Positions 53,668 to 62,245 of a stretch of DNA of 64,000 bases are shown here, one piece after another. Source of the stretch: Stenotrophomonas nitritireducens (lineage in GTDB: Bacteria; Pseudomonadota; Gammaproteobacteria; Xanthomonadales; Xanthomonadaceae). Positions within the stretch are counted from its first letter, which is position 1. The number at the start of each line of letters is the position of its first letter. The translations under genes were made by a program, and so were the position numbers. The notes beneath the pieces are model-generated. The model saw nothing but the letters and a program-made list of their open reading frames with translations. It did no database searches and was not told the DNA's origin. The stretch covers positions 2,656,501 through 2,720,500 of the forward strand of contig NZ_CP016756.1 of assembly GCF_001700965.1 (NCBI RefSeq), read 5' to 3'.

Positions 53668-55026
53668 ATGACCGCCGACCGTTTCGTTTCGCCCGATCAC
53701 ATCCGCAGCCTGTTTTCGCAGGCGATGTCGCATATGTACCGCACCGAAGTGCCGTTGTACGGCACGCTGGTGGAGCTGGTTGGCGCGATCAACGCCGACG
53801 TCCTGGCCGCTCAGCCGGAGCTTGCTGCGCAGATGCAGCGCAGCGGTGAGCGTGAGCGCCTGGACGTGGAACGCCACGGCGCGATCCGCGTCGGCACCGC
53901 GCAGGAACTGGCCACGCTGGGCCGGCTGTTCGCGGTGATGGGCATGCAGCCGGTGGGCTATTACGACCTGTCGGTGGCCGGTGTGCCGGTGCATTCCACC
54001 GCCTTCCGGCCGGTGGATGGCGCCTCGTTGAACCGTAACCCGTTCCGCGTGTTCACCTCGTTGCTGCGACTGGAGTTGATCGAAGACGTGGCACTGCGCG
54101 AGCAGGCCGCCGAGATCCTGGCCCGGCGCAACATCTTCACCGTCGGCGCGCTGCAGCTGATCGAGCAATGCGAACGCGATGGCGGCCTGAGCGAAGACGA
54201 TGCCTGGCGCTTCGTGGTGGAGTCACTGGAAACCTTCCGTTGGCACAACGAAGCCACGGTGTCGCTGCAGACCTATCACGCCCTGCACGGCGCGCATCGG
54301 CTGGTGGCGGACGTGGTCAGTTTTCGCGGCCCGCATATCAACCACCTTACTCCGCGCACACTGGACATCGATGCCGCGCAGGCGGCGATGCACGCTCGTG
54401 GACTTGCCGCAAAGGCGGTGATCGAAGGCCCGCCGCGCCGCGCCTGCGCCATCCTGTTGCGCCAGACCAGCTTCAAGGCGCTGGAGGAAATGGTGCATTT
54501 CCCCTCCGGTGCCGACAACGAAGCCGGTACCCATACCGCACGCTTTGGCGAGATCGAGCAGCGCGGGCTGGCGCTCACGCCGAAGGGCCGTGATCTGTAT
54601 GACGTCTTGCTTGCACAGGCGCGTGGTGGCGAAGGCAGTGCCGGTGGCGACTACACGCAGCGCCTGCAGGACGCGTTTGCCGCGTTCCCGGATGATCACG
54701 CAACGCTGCGCCGCGAAGGCCTGGGCTATTACCGTTACAGCCTGACCGAAGCGGGCCTGGCCGCCGATGCGCAGACGCGTGCCCTGCCGGCGGAAGTATT
54801 GATCGAGCGTGGCCTGGTCACTGCCGATCCGATCATCTATGAAGACTTCCTGCCGGTCAGTGCGGCGGGCATCTTCCAGTCCAATCTGGGCGGTGGTGAG
54901 CAGCGTGCCTATGCCGCGCGTGCCAACCGCGACGCCTTCGAGCAGGCCCTGGGCGCGACGGTCAGCGACGAGTTCGCGATCTACGAGCGGCTGCAGGCCG
55001 AGTCGCTGGCAGCATTGAAGGGCTGA
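53668..55026 (+). CDS. 2-oxoadipate dioxygenase/decarboxylase family protein (DUF1338, HglS/YdcJ)
   Basis: A 452-residue iron(II)-dependent enzyme with a VOC-like core. Key segments are PVHSTAFRPVDGASLNRNPFR (first metal histidine region), TYHALHGAHRLVADVVSFRG with PHINHLTPRTLDID (second histidine region), and a C-terminal YEDFLPVSAAGIFQSNLG with the acidic ligand region. Characterised HglS turns 2-oxoadipate into D-2-hydroxyglutarate in D-lysine catabolism. No other lysine-pathway gene is in the window, so the pathway here is inferred. The ATG at 53668 is preferred to a GTG at 53650. Confidence 0.88.
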   Translation: MTADRFVSPDHIRSLFSQAMSHMYRTEVPLYGTLVELVGAINADVLAAQPELAAQMQRSGERERLDVERHGAIRVGTAQELATLGRLFAVMGMQPVGYYDLSVAGVPVHSTAFRPVDGASLNRNPFRVFTSLLRLELIEDVALREQAAEILARRNIFTVGALQLIEQCERDGGLSEDDAWRFVVESLETFRWHNEATVSLQTYHALHGAHRLVADVVSFRGPHINHLTPRTLDIDAAQAAMHARGLAAKAVIEGPPRRACAILLRQTSFKALEEMVHFPSGADNEAGTHTARFGEIEQRGLALTPKGRDLYDVLLAQARGGEGSAGGDYTQRLQDAFAAFPDDHATLRREGLGYYRYSLTEAGLAADAQTRALPAEVLIERGLVTADPIIYEDFLPVSAAGIFQSNLGGGEQRAYAARANRDAFEQALGATVSDEFAIYERLQAESLAALKG

Positions 55027-55034
55027 TGATCAGC

Positions 55035-55183
55035 TCCCTCCCTTTGCCGCAGACAAGGGGAGGGTTGGGGAGGCCGGTCTGTAGTGCCGAGCCATGCTCG
55101 GCAGGGCCTTCACCGGTAACACCTCTGCCGAGCATGGCTCGGCACTACAGGTAATGCCTGCGCCGGGCATGGCGCGGCATTAC
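55035..55183. repeat. CCCTCCC stem and SMAG cluster
   Basis: A CCCTCCCTTTGCC/GGGGAGGGTTGGGGAGG stem (55035-55074) is followed by two SMAGs facing each other (55081-55148) and a third, degenerate minus-oriented unit (GCGCCGGGCATGGCGCGGCA). It lies between two convergent genes. Confidence 0.88.
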
Positions 55184-55192
55184 ATCAGGGCC

Positions 55193-56563
55193 TCAAGCGC
55201 CGTAGCGCGTCTTCAACATCGACCACGCCGAACGCAGGGCCAGTGCTTCGCCACCGGCCGGGCGGCCCGGGCGTTCGCCGTCGTTCCAGGCGTAGACGTC
55301 CAGATGCGCCCAGACCTGGCCTTCGTTGATGAAGCGTTCCAGATACAGCGCCGCGGTCACCGAACCGGCCATGCGCGAGCCGGCGTTGGCCAGGTCGGCG
55401 ATGCCGCTGTTGAGGTAACGCAGGTACGGACGCCACAGCGGCATGCGCCAGACCGGGTCGCGCGTGCTGTCGCCGGCCTGCAGCCACTGGTTGGCCAGGG
55501 TGTCGTCATTGGCGAACAGCGCCGGCAGATCCGGGCCCAGTGCGATGCGCGCGGCACCAGTGAGGGTGGCGAAATCGAGGATGGTGTGCGGGTTCTGCTC
55601 GCTGACATAGGTCAACGCATCGCACAGCACCAGCCGGCCTTCGGCGTCAGTGTTGTCGATCTCCACGGTGATGCCCTTGCGGGTGGTGATCACTTCGCCG
55701 GGACGGAACGCATCCGGTCCCACCGCGTTCTCGACCGCCGCCACCACCAGGGTCAGCTGCACCGGCAGCTGCTGCGCCATCACCAGACCCGCCAGTGCGA
55801 TGGCATGGGCAGCGCCGCCCATATCCTTCTTCATGTTGCGCATGCCATCGGCCGGCTTCAGGTCCAGGCCGCCGGTGTCGAAGCACACGCCCTTGCCAAC
55901 CAACGCCAGATGCGGCGCACCGGCGGTGCCCCAGCGCAGCACGATCAGGCGCGGCGCGCGGTGCGAGGCGCGGCCTACCGCATGGATGGTGGGGAAGTTC
56001 ATCTCCAGCAGTTCGTCGCCGGCAATCACTTCCAGCTCGCCGCCATGCGCATTGGCCAGTTCGCGCGCGGCGTCTTCCAGCTGCTGCGGGCCCATGTCTT
56101 CGGTGGGCGTGTTGACCCAGTCGCGCACGCGCAAGCAGGCGATCACCACGTCCAGCACTTCGGCGGCCGGCGTTGCCAGCAACTGCGCGGCCGGGCGGGC
56201 CAGCTTGCGGTAGCGGTCGAAGCGGTAGCTGCCCAGGCCCCAGCCGATCTGCAGGTTGGCGGTGCTGCTGGCATCGAGTTCATTGGCGAGCTGCCAGCGG
56301 GTGCCGGCCGGCAGCGCGAACGGTGCATGCGCATAGGCATAGGCGTCGGCGTGATCGCCCACGCCCAGTACCGCGCCGGCAATGCCGTTGTCACCGGGCA
56401 GCAGCAGCACGCTGCTGGGCGCGCCGTTGAACTGCTGCGCGCTGGCCCAGGCCTGCACGGCGGCCGGTTGCTGCGCCTTCCAGGCGGCAAAGCCATCGCG
56501 GTCGAGCACGTATAGCGGCAGGGTGTTGGAGGAATCGGAGGTGTAAGCGGTAATCGGGGTCAT
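55193..56563 (-). CDS. Leucyl-aminopeptidase-family (M17) metallopeptidase
   Basis: A 456-residue cytosolic aminopeptidase. The C-terminal M17 catalytic domain (about 165-456) has GKGVCFDTGGLDLKP (Lys and Asp metal ligands), the GGAAHAIALAG helix and the signature NTDAEGRLVLCDAL. The N-terminal domain is shorter and diverged compared with PepA, as in the PepB-like 'leucyl aminopeptidase family' group. It removes N-terminal residues from peptides with two metal ions. The ATG at 56563 is the likely start. A HAD-type gene lies 35 bp upstream on the same strand. Confidence 0.92.
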   Translation of the reverse strand: MTPITAYTSDSSNTLPLYVLDRDGFAAWKAQQPAAVQAWASAQQFNGAPSSVLLLPGDNGIAGAVLGVGDHADAYAYAHAPFALPAGTRWQLANELDASSTANLQIGWGLGSYRFDRYRKLARPAAQLLATPAAEVLDVVIACLRVRDWVNTPTEDMGPQQLEDAARELANAHGGELEVIAGDELLEMNFPTIHAVGRASHRAPRLIVLRWGTAGAPHLALVGKGVCFDTGGLDLKPADGMRNMKKDMGGAAHAIALAGLVMAQQLPVQLTLVVAAVENAVGPDAFRPGEVITTRKGITVEIDNTDAEGRLVLCDALTYVSEQNPHTILDFATLTGAARIALGPDLPALFANDDTLANQWLQAGDSTRDPVWRMPLWRPYLRYLNSGIADLANAGSRMAGSVTAALYLERFINEGQVWAHLDVYAWNDGERPGRPAGGEALALRSAWSMLKTRYGA

Positions 56564-56598
56564 GGTGTTCTCTGAAGCGTCTGCTGGCGGCCGAGGGC

Positions 56599-57309
56599 TT
56601 AGCGCTGCGGGGTGGATGCGCCTGCATCCAGCCAGTCGGCCAGTCCGGTCAGGGTGTCGAACTGCAGATCGGGCTGCAGCTCGGTGTGAGTCCATGTGTG
56701 TTCTTCGCGGTTGATCCAGCAACCACGCAGGCCTGCGCGCATCGCGCCGGCCACGTCCATTTCGGCATGGTCGCCGACATGCAGAACCTGCGCGTGTTCA
56801 ACGCCGAGGCGTTCGCAGGCCGCATGGAAAATGCCGGGATCCGGCTTGGCCGCACCGAATTCGCGCGAACCCAGCTGGAAGGCGAATAGATCACCAATGC
56901 CGATGCGCTGCAGGTCGGCGTTGCCATTGCTCACCGCCGCGATAGGGACGCGCGCGGCAATGCGGCGCAGCGCGGCCAAGGCATCGGGATAGAACTCGAC
57001 CTGGTTGCGTGCGGCATAAAAGGCTTCGTATGCCGGATCCAGCAGCTCCATGCTGGCACCGCTCTTTTCCAGCGCTTCGGCCAGGGTCAGTCGGCGCAAT
57101 GCGCTCAGGTCGTAGTGCAGCTGCGGGTTGTCGCGGAACGAACGTTCGCGCAGTTCACGCATGGCCGGCACCGGGTACATGCTGGCGGTGGCCGGACTGT
57201 GTTCCAGCATCCAGTCGTGCAGCACCTGGTCGATGCGGGCGCCGATGGGAGCGAACGGCCACAGTGTGTCGTCCAGGTCGAGGGTAATGGCGAGTACGGG
57301 GAAGTTCAT
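56599..57309 (-). CDS. HAD-IA family hydrolase
   Basis: A 236-residue HAD phosphatase. Motif I is TLDLDDTLWPF, with Asp11 and Asp13. Motif II is AAVSNGNADL, the motif III lysine is in EFGAAKPDPGIF, and motif IV is VLHVGDHAEMDVAGAMRAG. The helical cap and length are those of YigB/YjjG-like subfamily IA members that act on small phosphomonoesters or nucleotides. It lies 35 bp upstream of the aminopeptidase gene and is probably co-transcribed. Confidence 0.9.
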   Translation of the reverse strand: MNFPVLAITLDLDDTLWPFAPIGARIDQVLHDWMLEHSPATASMYPVPAMRELRERSFRDNPQLHYDLSALRRLTLAEALEKSGASMELLDPAYEAFYAARNQVEFYPDALAALRRIAARVPIAAVSNGNADLQRIGIGDLFAFQLGSREFGAAKPDPGIFHAACERLGVEHAQVLHVGDHAEMDVAGAMRAGLRGCWINREEHTWTHTELQPDLQFDTLTGLADWLDAGASTPQR

Positions 57310-57402
57310 TCCGCCATTTTACGCCATGCCCATGAGCCGGGCCTGTCGGCGGCCGGGACGTGGCCCGGGGAAGCGCAACCGGGCATGCTGCCCGCAGGAT
57401 TT

Positions 57403-57771
57403 TGTAGGAGCGGCGTCAGCCGCGAAGCAGGTACATCGTCAGTTGGCATGGATGCTTGTTGCTTCAGCACCATCAGCTTCGCGGCTGACGCCGCTCCCAC
57501 AAACGAGCGGCAGCCAAGCTCAACCATCTGTCGTAGATAGCCCCGTAGCCCGGGTAAGCGCAGCGCACCCGGGAGGTGGGTGTCTGCTGATGTGTCGAAT
57601 TGTCCGCAAACGGCCCCGGGTATGCGGTGCTTACCCGGGCTACAACAGCCGGGCTTTCTGGCTTCTTGGTTTTGTGGGAGCGGCGTCAGCCGCGAAGCAG
57701 GGACATCATCAGTTGGCAGGGACGCTGGTTGCGGCAGCACCGTCAGCTTCGCGGCTTACGCCGCTCCTACA
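57403..57771. repeat. Three repeat pairs: GTAGGAGCGGCG, GTAGCCCGGG, GTAGGAGCGGCG
   Basis: An inverted GTAGGAGCGGCG pair (57403-57502), an inverted GTAGCCCGGGTAAGCG pair (57545-57643) and a second GTAGGAGCGGCG pair (57673-57771). The two outer pairs share their spacer sequence (CATCGTCAGTTGGCA versus CATCATCAGTTGGCA), so one is a recent copy. They fill the 472-bp gap, which has no gene. Confidence 0.9.
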
Positions 57772-57781
57772 GCTGATGACG

Positions 57782-58879
57782 CTATTCCAGCAGTTTGGCC
57801 CAGCCTTGCATGCCGTCCACGCGGCTCAACACCAGTTTCACGCAGACCAGCAGCGGCACTGCCAGCAGCAGGCCGACCATGCCCCACAGCCAGCCGAACA
57901 GCATCAGCGCCAGGATCAGCATCAACGGCGAAATCGTCATGCTGCGGCCGAGCACGATGGGCGTGATCAATTGCCCTTCCAGCGTGTGCAAGCCCAGGTA
58001 GGCCACCGCGGGCAACAGCGCGGTGAGCGGATCGCGGAATTCGACGAAGCCCATCAACAGCATCAGCACGATGCCGATCAACGGCCCCACATACGGTGCG
58101 AAGTTCAGCAGCGCCGCCACCGTGCCCCATAGCAGCGCTTCCGGCATTTCGATGCCAAGCAGCATCAGGATGCCGGCCAGCACCAGGCCCAAGGCGATGT
58201 TGATCACGGTGATGGTCAGGACGTAGCGCGATATCTCGCGTTCGATCGAACGCAGGATCTCGGCGGTGAAGCGTTTCTGCTGGCGGTTGGGCAGCAGGGC
58301 GATCACGTGCCGCTGCAGGTTTTCGCCGTAGATCATGAAGAACAGGGTCAGCAGCACCACCGCCAGCGCCGAGGCGGCCAGCTTGGGCGTGCGCACCAGC
58401 GCCTTGTAGGGATCGTCGAGCTGGGTGCGGATCACCTGCACCTTGCGGTTGCCTTCGCCGCCGGCCGCGCGCGCGAAGCTCTCGGCAGCCTGGTTGGCCT
58501 GCTGCACCGGTTTGACCAGATCCTGCACCTGGCGCGACAGCTGCCGCATCTGCTGCGGCGCTTCCTGCACCCACTCACTGGCGGGGCCGGCCAGCTGCAC
58601 GGCCAGCAGGCCACTGCCCGCCAGCCCGGCCGACAGCACCAGCAACGCAGCCAGGAACCGCGGCAGGCGCAGTTTCTGCAGCAGGCGGATGATGGGGTTG
58701 CCGATCAGCGCGAAGAACATCGCCAGCAGCACCGGCAGGATGACTTCCTGCGCTGCCCACAGCGTATAGCCCACCGCCAGCGTTGCCAGCACCAGCAGCG
58801 CAGCAGGTGCACGCGGGCGCGGTGGGGGCGTGGTGGGTTCGGCCGGCGCGGTGGCGGCTTCGGGCAACGGCTCGGACAT
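57782..58879 (-). CDS. AI-2E family transporter (PerM type)
   Basis: A 365-residue membrane protein of the AI-2E/PerM family. An N-terminal Pro/Ala-rich cytoplasmic stretch is followed by two helices. A soluble helical insertion comes next (about 85-190, with EWVQEAPQQMRQLSRQVQDL). C-terminal helices contain the conserved LLNFAPYVGPLIGIVLM and HTLEGQLITPIVLGRSM segments. The family includes TqsA and ion antiporters, so the substrate cannot be inferred. It is a single gene ending at a repeat cluster. Confidence 0.9.
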   Translation of the reverse strand: MSEPLPEAATAPAEPTTPPPRPRAPAALLVLATLAVGYTLWAAQEVILPVLLAMFFALIGNPIIRLLQKLRLPRFLAALLVLSAGLAGSGLLAVQLAGPASEWVQEAPQQMRQLSRQVQDLVKPVQQANQAAESFARAAGGEGNRKVQVIRTQLDDPYKALVRTPKLAASALAVVLLTLFFMIYGENLQRHVIALLPNRQQKRFTAEILRSIEREISRYVLTITVINIALGLVLAGILMLLGIEMPEALLWGTVAALLNFAPYVGPLIGIVLMLLMGFVEFRDPLTALLPAVAYLGLHTLEGQLITPIVLGRSMTISPLMLILALMLFGWLWGMVGLLLAVPLLVCVKLVLSRVDGMQGWAKLLE

Positions 58880-58927
58880 GCGGGCGGGGCTCCGGCGGAA
58901 AGGGCGCGGCGCAATGCCGCGCCCGGC

Positions 58928-59386
58928 TCAGGATTCTGACAGTTCCGTGGCCGCTTCGGCGGCGCGCGGTGGACCGGAGTTGGGCGGACTGGCTGCGGCA
59001 GTTGCACTGCCACTTCTTGCCGCTGCCGCACCCTGCGCGGCGTCGGCCGCAGCGTCGCCGGCGTCATCCGCAGCATCGGCTGCATGGGTGGCCGCCATGC
59101 CCGCAGCTGCGGCGGCGAACGATGCCACCGAGGCTTGCGCCGAGGCGACCAGGCCGGACACCGAGCCGATCATCTGCAGCCAGCGCGCACCACTGAAGGC
59201 GCCACCGGGTTCCAGCTTGCCGGCCAGGAAGCCACCGGCTAGCCCGGCCACGATGATGCGGCCGGGCGTCCAGGCGCTGCGCCAGGTGTGGTTGAGCAGC
59301 TCCCAGTGCTGGGTGGTTTCCTCGTTGCGGATCTGCACCACGGCTTCGGCGCGGCGTACGCGGCGCTGCAGGGCGTCGAAGTTCAT
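58928..59386 (-). CDS. Small hypothetical protein in the YqjD/YqjE-like operon
   Basis: A 152-residue protein. The N-terminal part (MNFDALQRRVRRAEAVVQIR ... ETTQHWELLNHTWRSAWTPG) is polar. One glycine-rich hydrophobic helix follows (about 43-58), then a long Ala-rich low-complexity tail. Start and stop overlap with the upstream holin-like gene (ATGA). Its position matches YqjK in the E. coli yqjCDEK operon, and the first 50 residues are similar in type. The relation is tentative and no function is known. Confidence 0.65.
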   Translation of the reverse strand: MNFDALQRRVRRAEAVVQIRNEETTQHWELLNHTWRSAWTPGRIIVAGLAGGFLAGKLEPGGAFSGARWLQMIGSVSGLVASAQASVASFAAAAAGMAATHAADAADDAGDAAADAAQGAAAARSGSATAAASPPNSGPPRAAEAATELSES

Positions 59387-59868
59387 CGTTGCTCCTCCCC
59401 GGGCAGCTTAACGTCGGCATCGGGATCCTCACCGCTGGGCTCATCGAACAGGCCCAGCCGCGACAGCTGCCGGCGTGTGGCATGCATGCCGGTGTGATGG
59501 AAGAAATACGAGACCCGCCAGATGCCGTAGCCGGTGATGGCCAGGCTCAGCGCCGTGGGTATCAACAGCGATACGAACAAGGACAGGCCCATGTATTGCA
59601 GCAGGGCCACCAGCGTGGCGGCCAGCAGCAGCCACGCCGATGCGCCGAACACGATGGCCACGCCACTCCAGGCCAAGGCCCGGCCGAACGCACTGCGGGC
59701 CAGTGCGAAATCGGCCGAGACCAGGCGCCGCAATGAACGTGCGGCGTGGCCTGCCGAATCCAGCGTCTGCCGGCCGGCGGTGCCAACCTGGCGGATGCTT
59801 TCTTCCAGCCCGGGCGCAGGGCCCGGGGTGGATTCGTCGCCAGTGGGCGGTGTTGCGTCTTCGCTCAC
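59383..59868 (-). CDS. Phage-holin-family (DUF1469/YqjE-like) membrane protein
   Basis: A 161-residue protein with a polar N terminus (about 1-45), a helix with RSLRRLVSADFALARSAFG, and then two hydrophobic helices (about 68-92 and 97-118). This is the layout of the DUF1469/YqjE family, which databases list under 'phage holin family' although the genes are chromosomal and not phage-borne. Translation appears to begin at a GTG. It lies five bases after the DUF883 gene and overlaps the next gene by four bases. Confidence 0.8.
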   Translation of the reverse strand: MSEDATPPTGDESTPGPAPGLEESIRQVGTAGRQTLDSAGHAARSLRRLVSADFALARSAFGRALAWSGVAIVFGASAWLLLAATLVALLQYMGLSLFVSLLIPTALSLAITGYGIWRVSYFFHHTGMHATRRQLSRLGLFDEPSGEDPDADVKLPGEEQR

Positions 59869-59873
59869 GCCGA

Positions 59874-60233
59874 TCAGTCGTTGCTGCGGGCGAGCTTGGC
59901 GATGATCCAGCCGGCGGCGAAGGCGACGCCGAACGAGGCCAGCGGACGCTCACGGATCAGGTCGGCGGCGCTGTCCATCAGGTCCTTGCCCTTGTCCATC
60001 AATGCATCGACCTGTTCCTTGGCGGCGGCACCGCCCAGTTCGGCCGCAGCAAGGCCCGACAGCGCGCTGTCGGACAATTCGGCCTTCAGGTTGGCCCGGC
60101 CCAGGCGCAGCTCGTCACCGGCAGCGCCGGCAGCGCCCTTGACGGCCGAACCAGCGGCGGAAGCGGCGGACTTCAGGTGTGCGCCAGCCTCGCCCAGGTG
60201 TTCCTTCATGTTCTCGGTATTGGTGGGGCTCAT
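59874..60233 (-). CDS. DUF883/YqjD-like tail-anchored protein
   Basis: A 119-residue protein: a long amphipathic, Ala-rich helical region followed by one C-terminal hydrophobic helix (about 99-115, RPLASFGVAFAAGWIIAKLA). This is the ElaB/YqjD plan, in which the tail anchors the protein in the inner membrane and the N-terminal part binds ribosomes in stationary phase in E. coli. The ATG at 60233 follows AGGAG. First gene of a three-gene operon with the YqjE-like and YqjK-like genes. Confidence 0.82.
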   Translation of the reverse strand: MSPTNTENMKEHLGEAGAHLKSAASAAGSAVKGAAGAAGDELRLGRANLKAELSDSALSGLAAAELGGAAAKEQVDALMDKGKDLMDSAADLIRERPLASFGVAFAAGWIIAKLARSND

Positions 60234-60353
60234 TGTGATCTCCTGGTTTCAGCGGGTGCGCCGGATGGCGCGCGGTTGCAACAGAAAGCAACAAATACCA
60301 GCTGTGGGGTGTAAACGACGTTATGCCACCACAGCCTGATGCTCACCTGGGCA

Positions 60354-61784
60354 TCATCGCATCATCAATTGGCCGCGCTGGCTGCCGCCGCGCAGGATGC
60401 TCAGCACCAGCTGTGGCGGGCGCTGGCTGAAGCTGGCGCGCCAGCCGGCCAGGTCGGTGAACGCACCGCTGCTGGCGGCGAGAATCACGTCGCCACCGGC
60501 CAGGCCCGATTGCGCGGCGCGGCTGCCGCGTGCCACTTCGCTGACCAGCACGCCATTGATGCCGGCCTGGCGCAACGATTCGGGCAGGTCGACGAAGGTG
60601 GCGCCGTTCAGGCGTGGGTCCAGCGTGTCGCCGACTACCGCGCGCGGTTGTTCCTTCAAGGTGGCCTTGAGTTGCAGCGGCTTGCCGTCGCGGCGGACTT
60701 CCAGGTCGACCGTGCGGCCCACCGTGGAGAGGCCTTCGAAATTGTGCAGGGCCTGCGCGCTGTCCACGCGCTGGCCGTTGATGGCGGTGACAACGTCGCC
60801 GGCCTTCACGCCTGCAGCGGCGGCGCCGGAGCCGGCCAGCACCCGCGTCACCAGCGCGCCACGGGCTTCTTCCAGGCCCAGGCCCTGCGCGATCTGCGGG
60901 GTCAGGTTCTGGGTTTCCACGCCCAGCGTGCCGCGTACCACCACGCCCTTGGTGATCAGCTGTTCGACCACATCGCGGGCAAGATTGGACGGAATGGCCA
61001 GGCCCAGGCCGATGTTGCCGGCCATGCTGCCTTGCGGGTTGTAGCTGGCGGTATTGATGCCCACCAGCTGGCCGCTGAGGTTGACCAGCGCGCCGCCGGA
61101 GTTGCCCGGGTTGATCGAGGCGTCGGTCTGGATGAAGTTCTGGTAGCCCAGCCCGCGGATGCCGCTGCGGCCCACCGCCGAGACGATGCCGGAGGTGACC
61201 GTCTGGCTGAAGCCGAACGGGTTGCCGATCGCCACCACGAAGTCGCCCACGCGCAGCTGGTCGCTGTTGCCCAGCGGCAGCGCGGTGAGCTTGTCGGCCG
61301 GGATGCGGATCAGCGCGATGTCGGTGTCGCGGTCCGAGCCAAGGAACTCGGCCTTGACCGTGCGCCCGTCGGCCAGGGTGACCTGCACGTCGTCGGCGTT
61401 CTCGACCACGTGGTGGTTGGTGAGCACGTAGCCGCGGCTGGCATCGATGATCACGCCCGAGCCCAGCGACTCGTTGATGCGCTCCTGCGGCACCTGCGGG
61501 AACAGGCGGCGGAAGAACGGATCATCGAAGTAGGGGTTGCGCACCCGCACCACCTGCTTGGTGTTGACGCTGACCACGGCCGGCATGGCCTGTTCCAGCA
61601 TGGGCGCCAGTGACGGCACCGCCTGCCCGGCGACCGCAGCCGGCAGTGCGGCGGTGGTGGGCAATACCGTGCCCAGCGTGGCGGCGCTGGCGCGGTTGTC
61701 CAGGTGGGCATTAATGGCGGTGGCGGTAAAACCACCAAAGGCGGCGGCCAGGGCCAGGGTCAGCAGGGTCGGGATGGGTCGCAT
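60354..61784 (-). CDS. Do-family periplasmic serine protease (DegP/DegQ type)
   Basis: A 476-residue HtrA protease with a signal or anchor helix in the first 25 residues. The catalytic triad is His125 (TNHHVVEN), Asp155 (DRDTDIALIRI) and Ser229 (NPGNSGGALVN). Two PDZ domains follow (about 260-345, GVVVRGTLGVETQNL; and 370-470, NGVLVSEVARGSRAAQSGL). It degrades or holds misfolded envelope proteins. The ATG at 61784 is chosen over an in-frame ATG at 61799. Neither has a strong ribosome site. It is divergent from the ribonucleotide reductase gene. Confidence 0.94.
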   Translation of the reverse strand: MRPIPTLLTLALAAAFGGFTATAINAHLDNRASAATLGTVLPTTAALPAAVAGQAVPSLAPMLEQAMPAVVSVNTKQVVRVRNPYFDDPFFRRLFPQVPQERINESLGSGVIIDASRGYVLTNHHVVENADDVQVTLADGRTVKAEFLGSDRDTDIALIRIPADKLTALPLGNSDQLRVGDFVVAIGNPFGFSQTVTSGIVSAVGRSGIRGLGYQNFIQTDASINPGNSGGALVNLSGQLVGINTASYNPQGSMAGNIGLGLAIPSNLARDVVEQLITKGVVVRGTLGVETQNLTPQIAQGLGLEEARGALVTRVLAGSGAAAAGVKAGDVVTAINGQRVDSAQALHNFEGLSTVGRTVDLEVRRDGKPLQLKATLKEQPRAVVGDTLDPRLNGATFVDLPESLRQAGINGVLVSEVARGSRAAQSGLAGGDVILAASSGAFTDLAGWRASFSQRPPQLVLSILRGGSQRGQLMMR

Positions 61785-61955
61785 TGCCGGGGGTTCCATG
61801 CGGGGGCGCCCGAGGGCGGCGCCGGGGTGGGGCGGGTTGCTGAACGCGAGTGTGGCGGGGGGCAGCTAAATCGGCAATGAAACTTCTGCAACGCCGCAAT
61901 CCCAAGGCCGCCAAGCCCTGCACGAATTGCAATAGACAAGACGCAGATTTTTCGT

Positions 61956-62019
61956 TTGACATCACCCCGCCGGCGGGTAAGCTTGGCCTGGTCATCACCC
62001 ACTAGATGTTGGGTTGATG
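61956..62019 (+). promoter_or_regulatory. Promoter and palindromic operator candidate of the ribonucleotide reductase gene
   Basis: A perfect TTGACA (61956-61961) and TAAGCT (61978-61983), with a 16-bp spacer, form a good promoter. The palindrome CATCA-CCCA-ctagatgt-TGGG-t-TGATG (61993-62019) covers the expected start site. Its position suits a repressor such as NrdR, but the match to the NrdR box is not good enough to name it. Confidence 0.55.
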
Positions 62020-62049
62020 TGAAAAGCGTCCCCAAGCAGTAGGGTTTAG

Positions 62050-62232
62050 TGCTCGGGGTGCAAGCACCCCAACGGAAGGCGTGCAATGACCGCGACAGTG
62101 ATGCAGAAAACCGGTATTTCCCGGATTCCCCTCATCCCGCCGACAGGCGCGTAAGTACGCGCCTGCGCGTCGTTGTCTTTGCCGCCCGGCCTGTTCGGGA
62201 AAAGTTGAACGCACCGCAAGGTGCCCCAGGAG
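62050..62232 (+). promoter_or_regulatory. Structured 5' leader of the ribonucleotide reductase gene
   Basis: About 255 bases separate the predicted transcription start from the ATG at 62246. The leader holds three perfect hairpins: GGGGTGC-aa-GCACCCC (62055-62070), AGGCGCGT-aagt-ACGCGCCT (62144-62163) and GCACC-gcaa-GGTGC (62211-62224). The last lies directly before the AGGAG at 62228. I found no cobalamin-riboswitch signature, so this leader is of unknown type. Confidence 0.5.
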
Positions 62233-62245
62233 AATTTCCACAATC

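Noticed and set aside
59383..59868. 'Phage holin' domain as a sign of a prophage
   Set aside because: DUF1469/YqjE-type proteins are chromosomal, and the neighbours are YqjD-like and YqjK-like genes. No phage structural, lysis or integrase gene is present.
61860..62245. Cobalamin riboswitch upstream of the ribonucleotide reductase gene
   Set aside because: The B12-box-like and conserved core sequences of the cobalamin riboswitch are not visible. Only short unrelated hairpins are seen.
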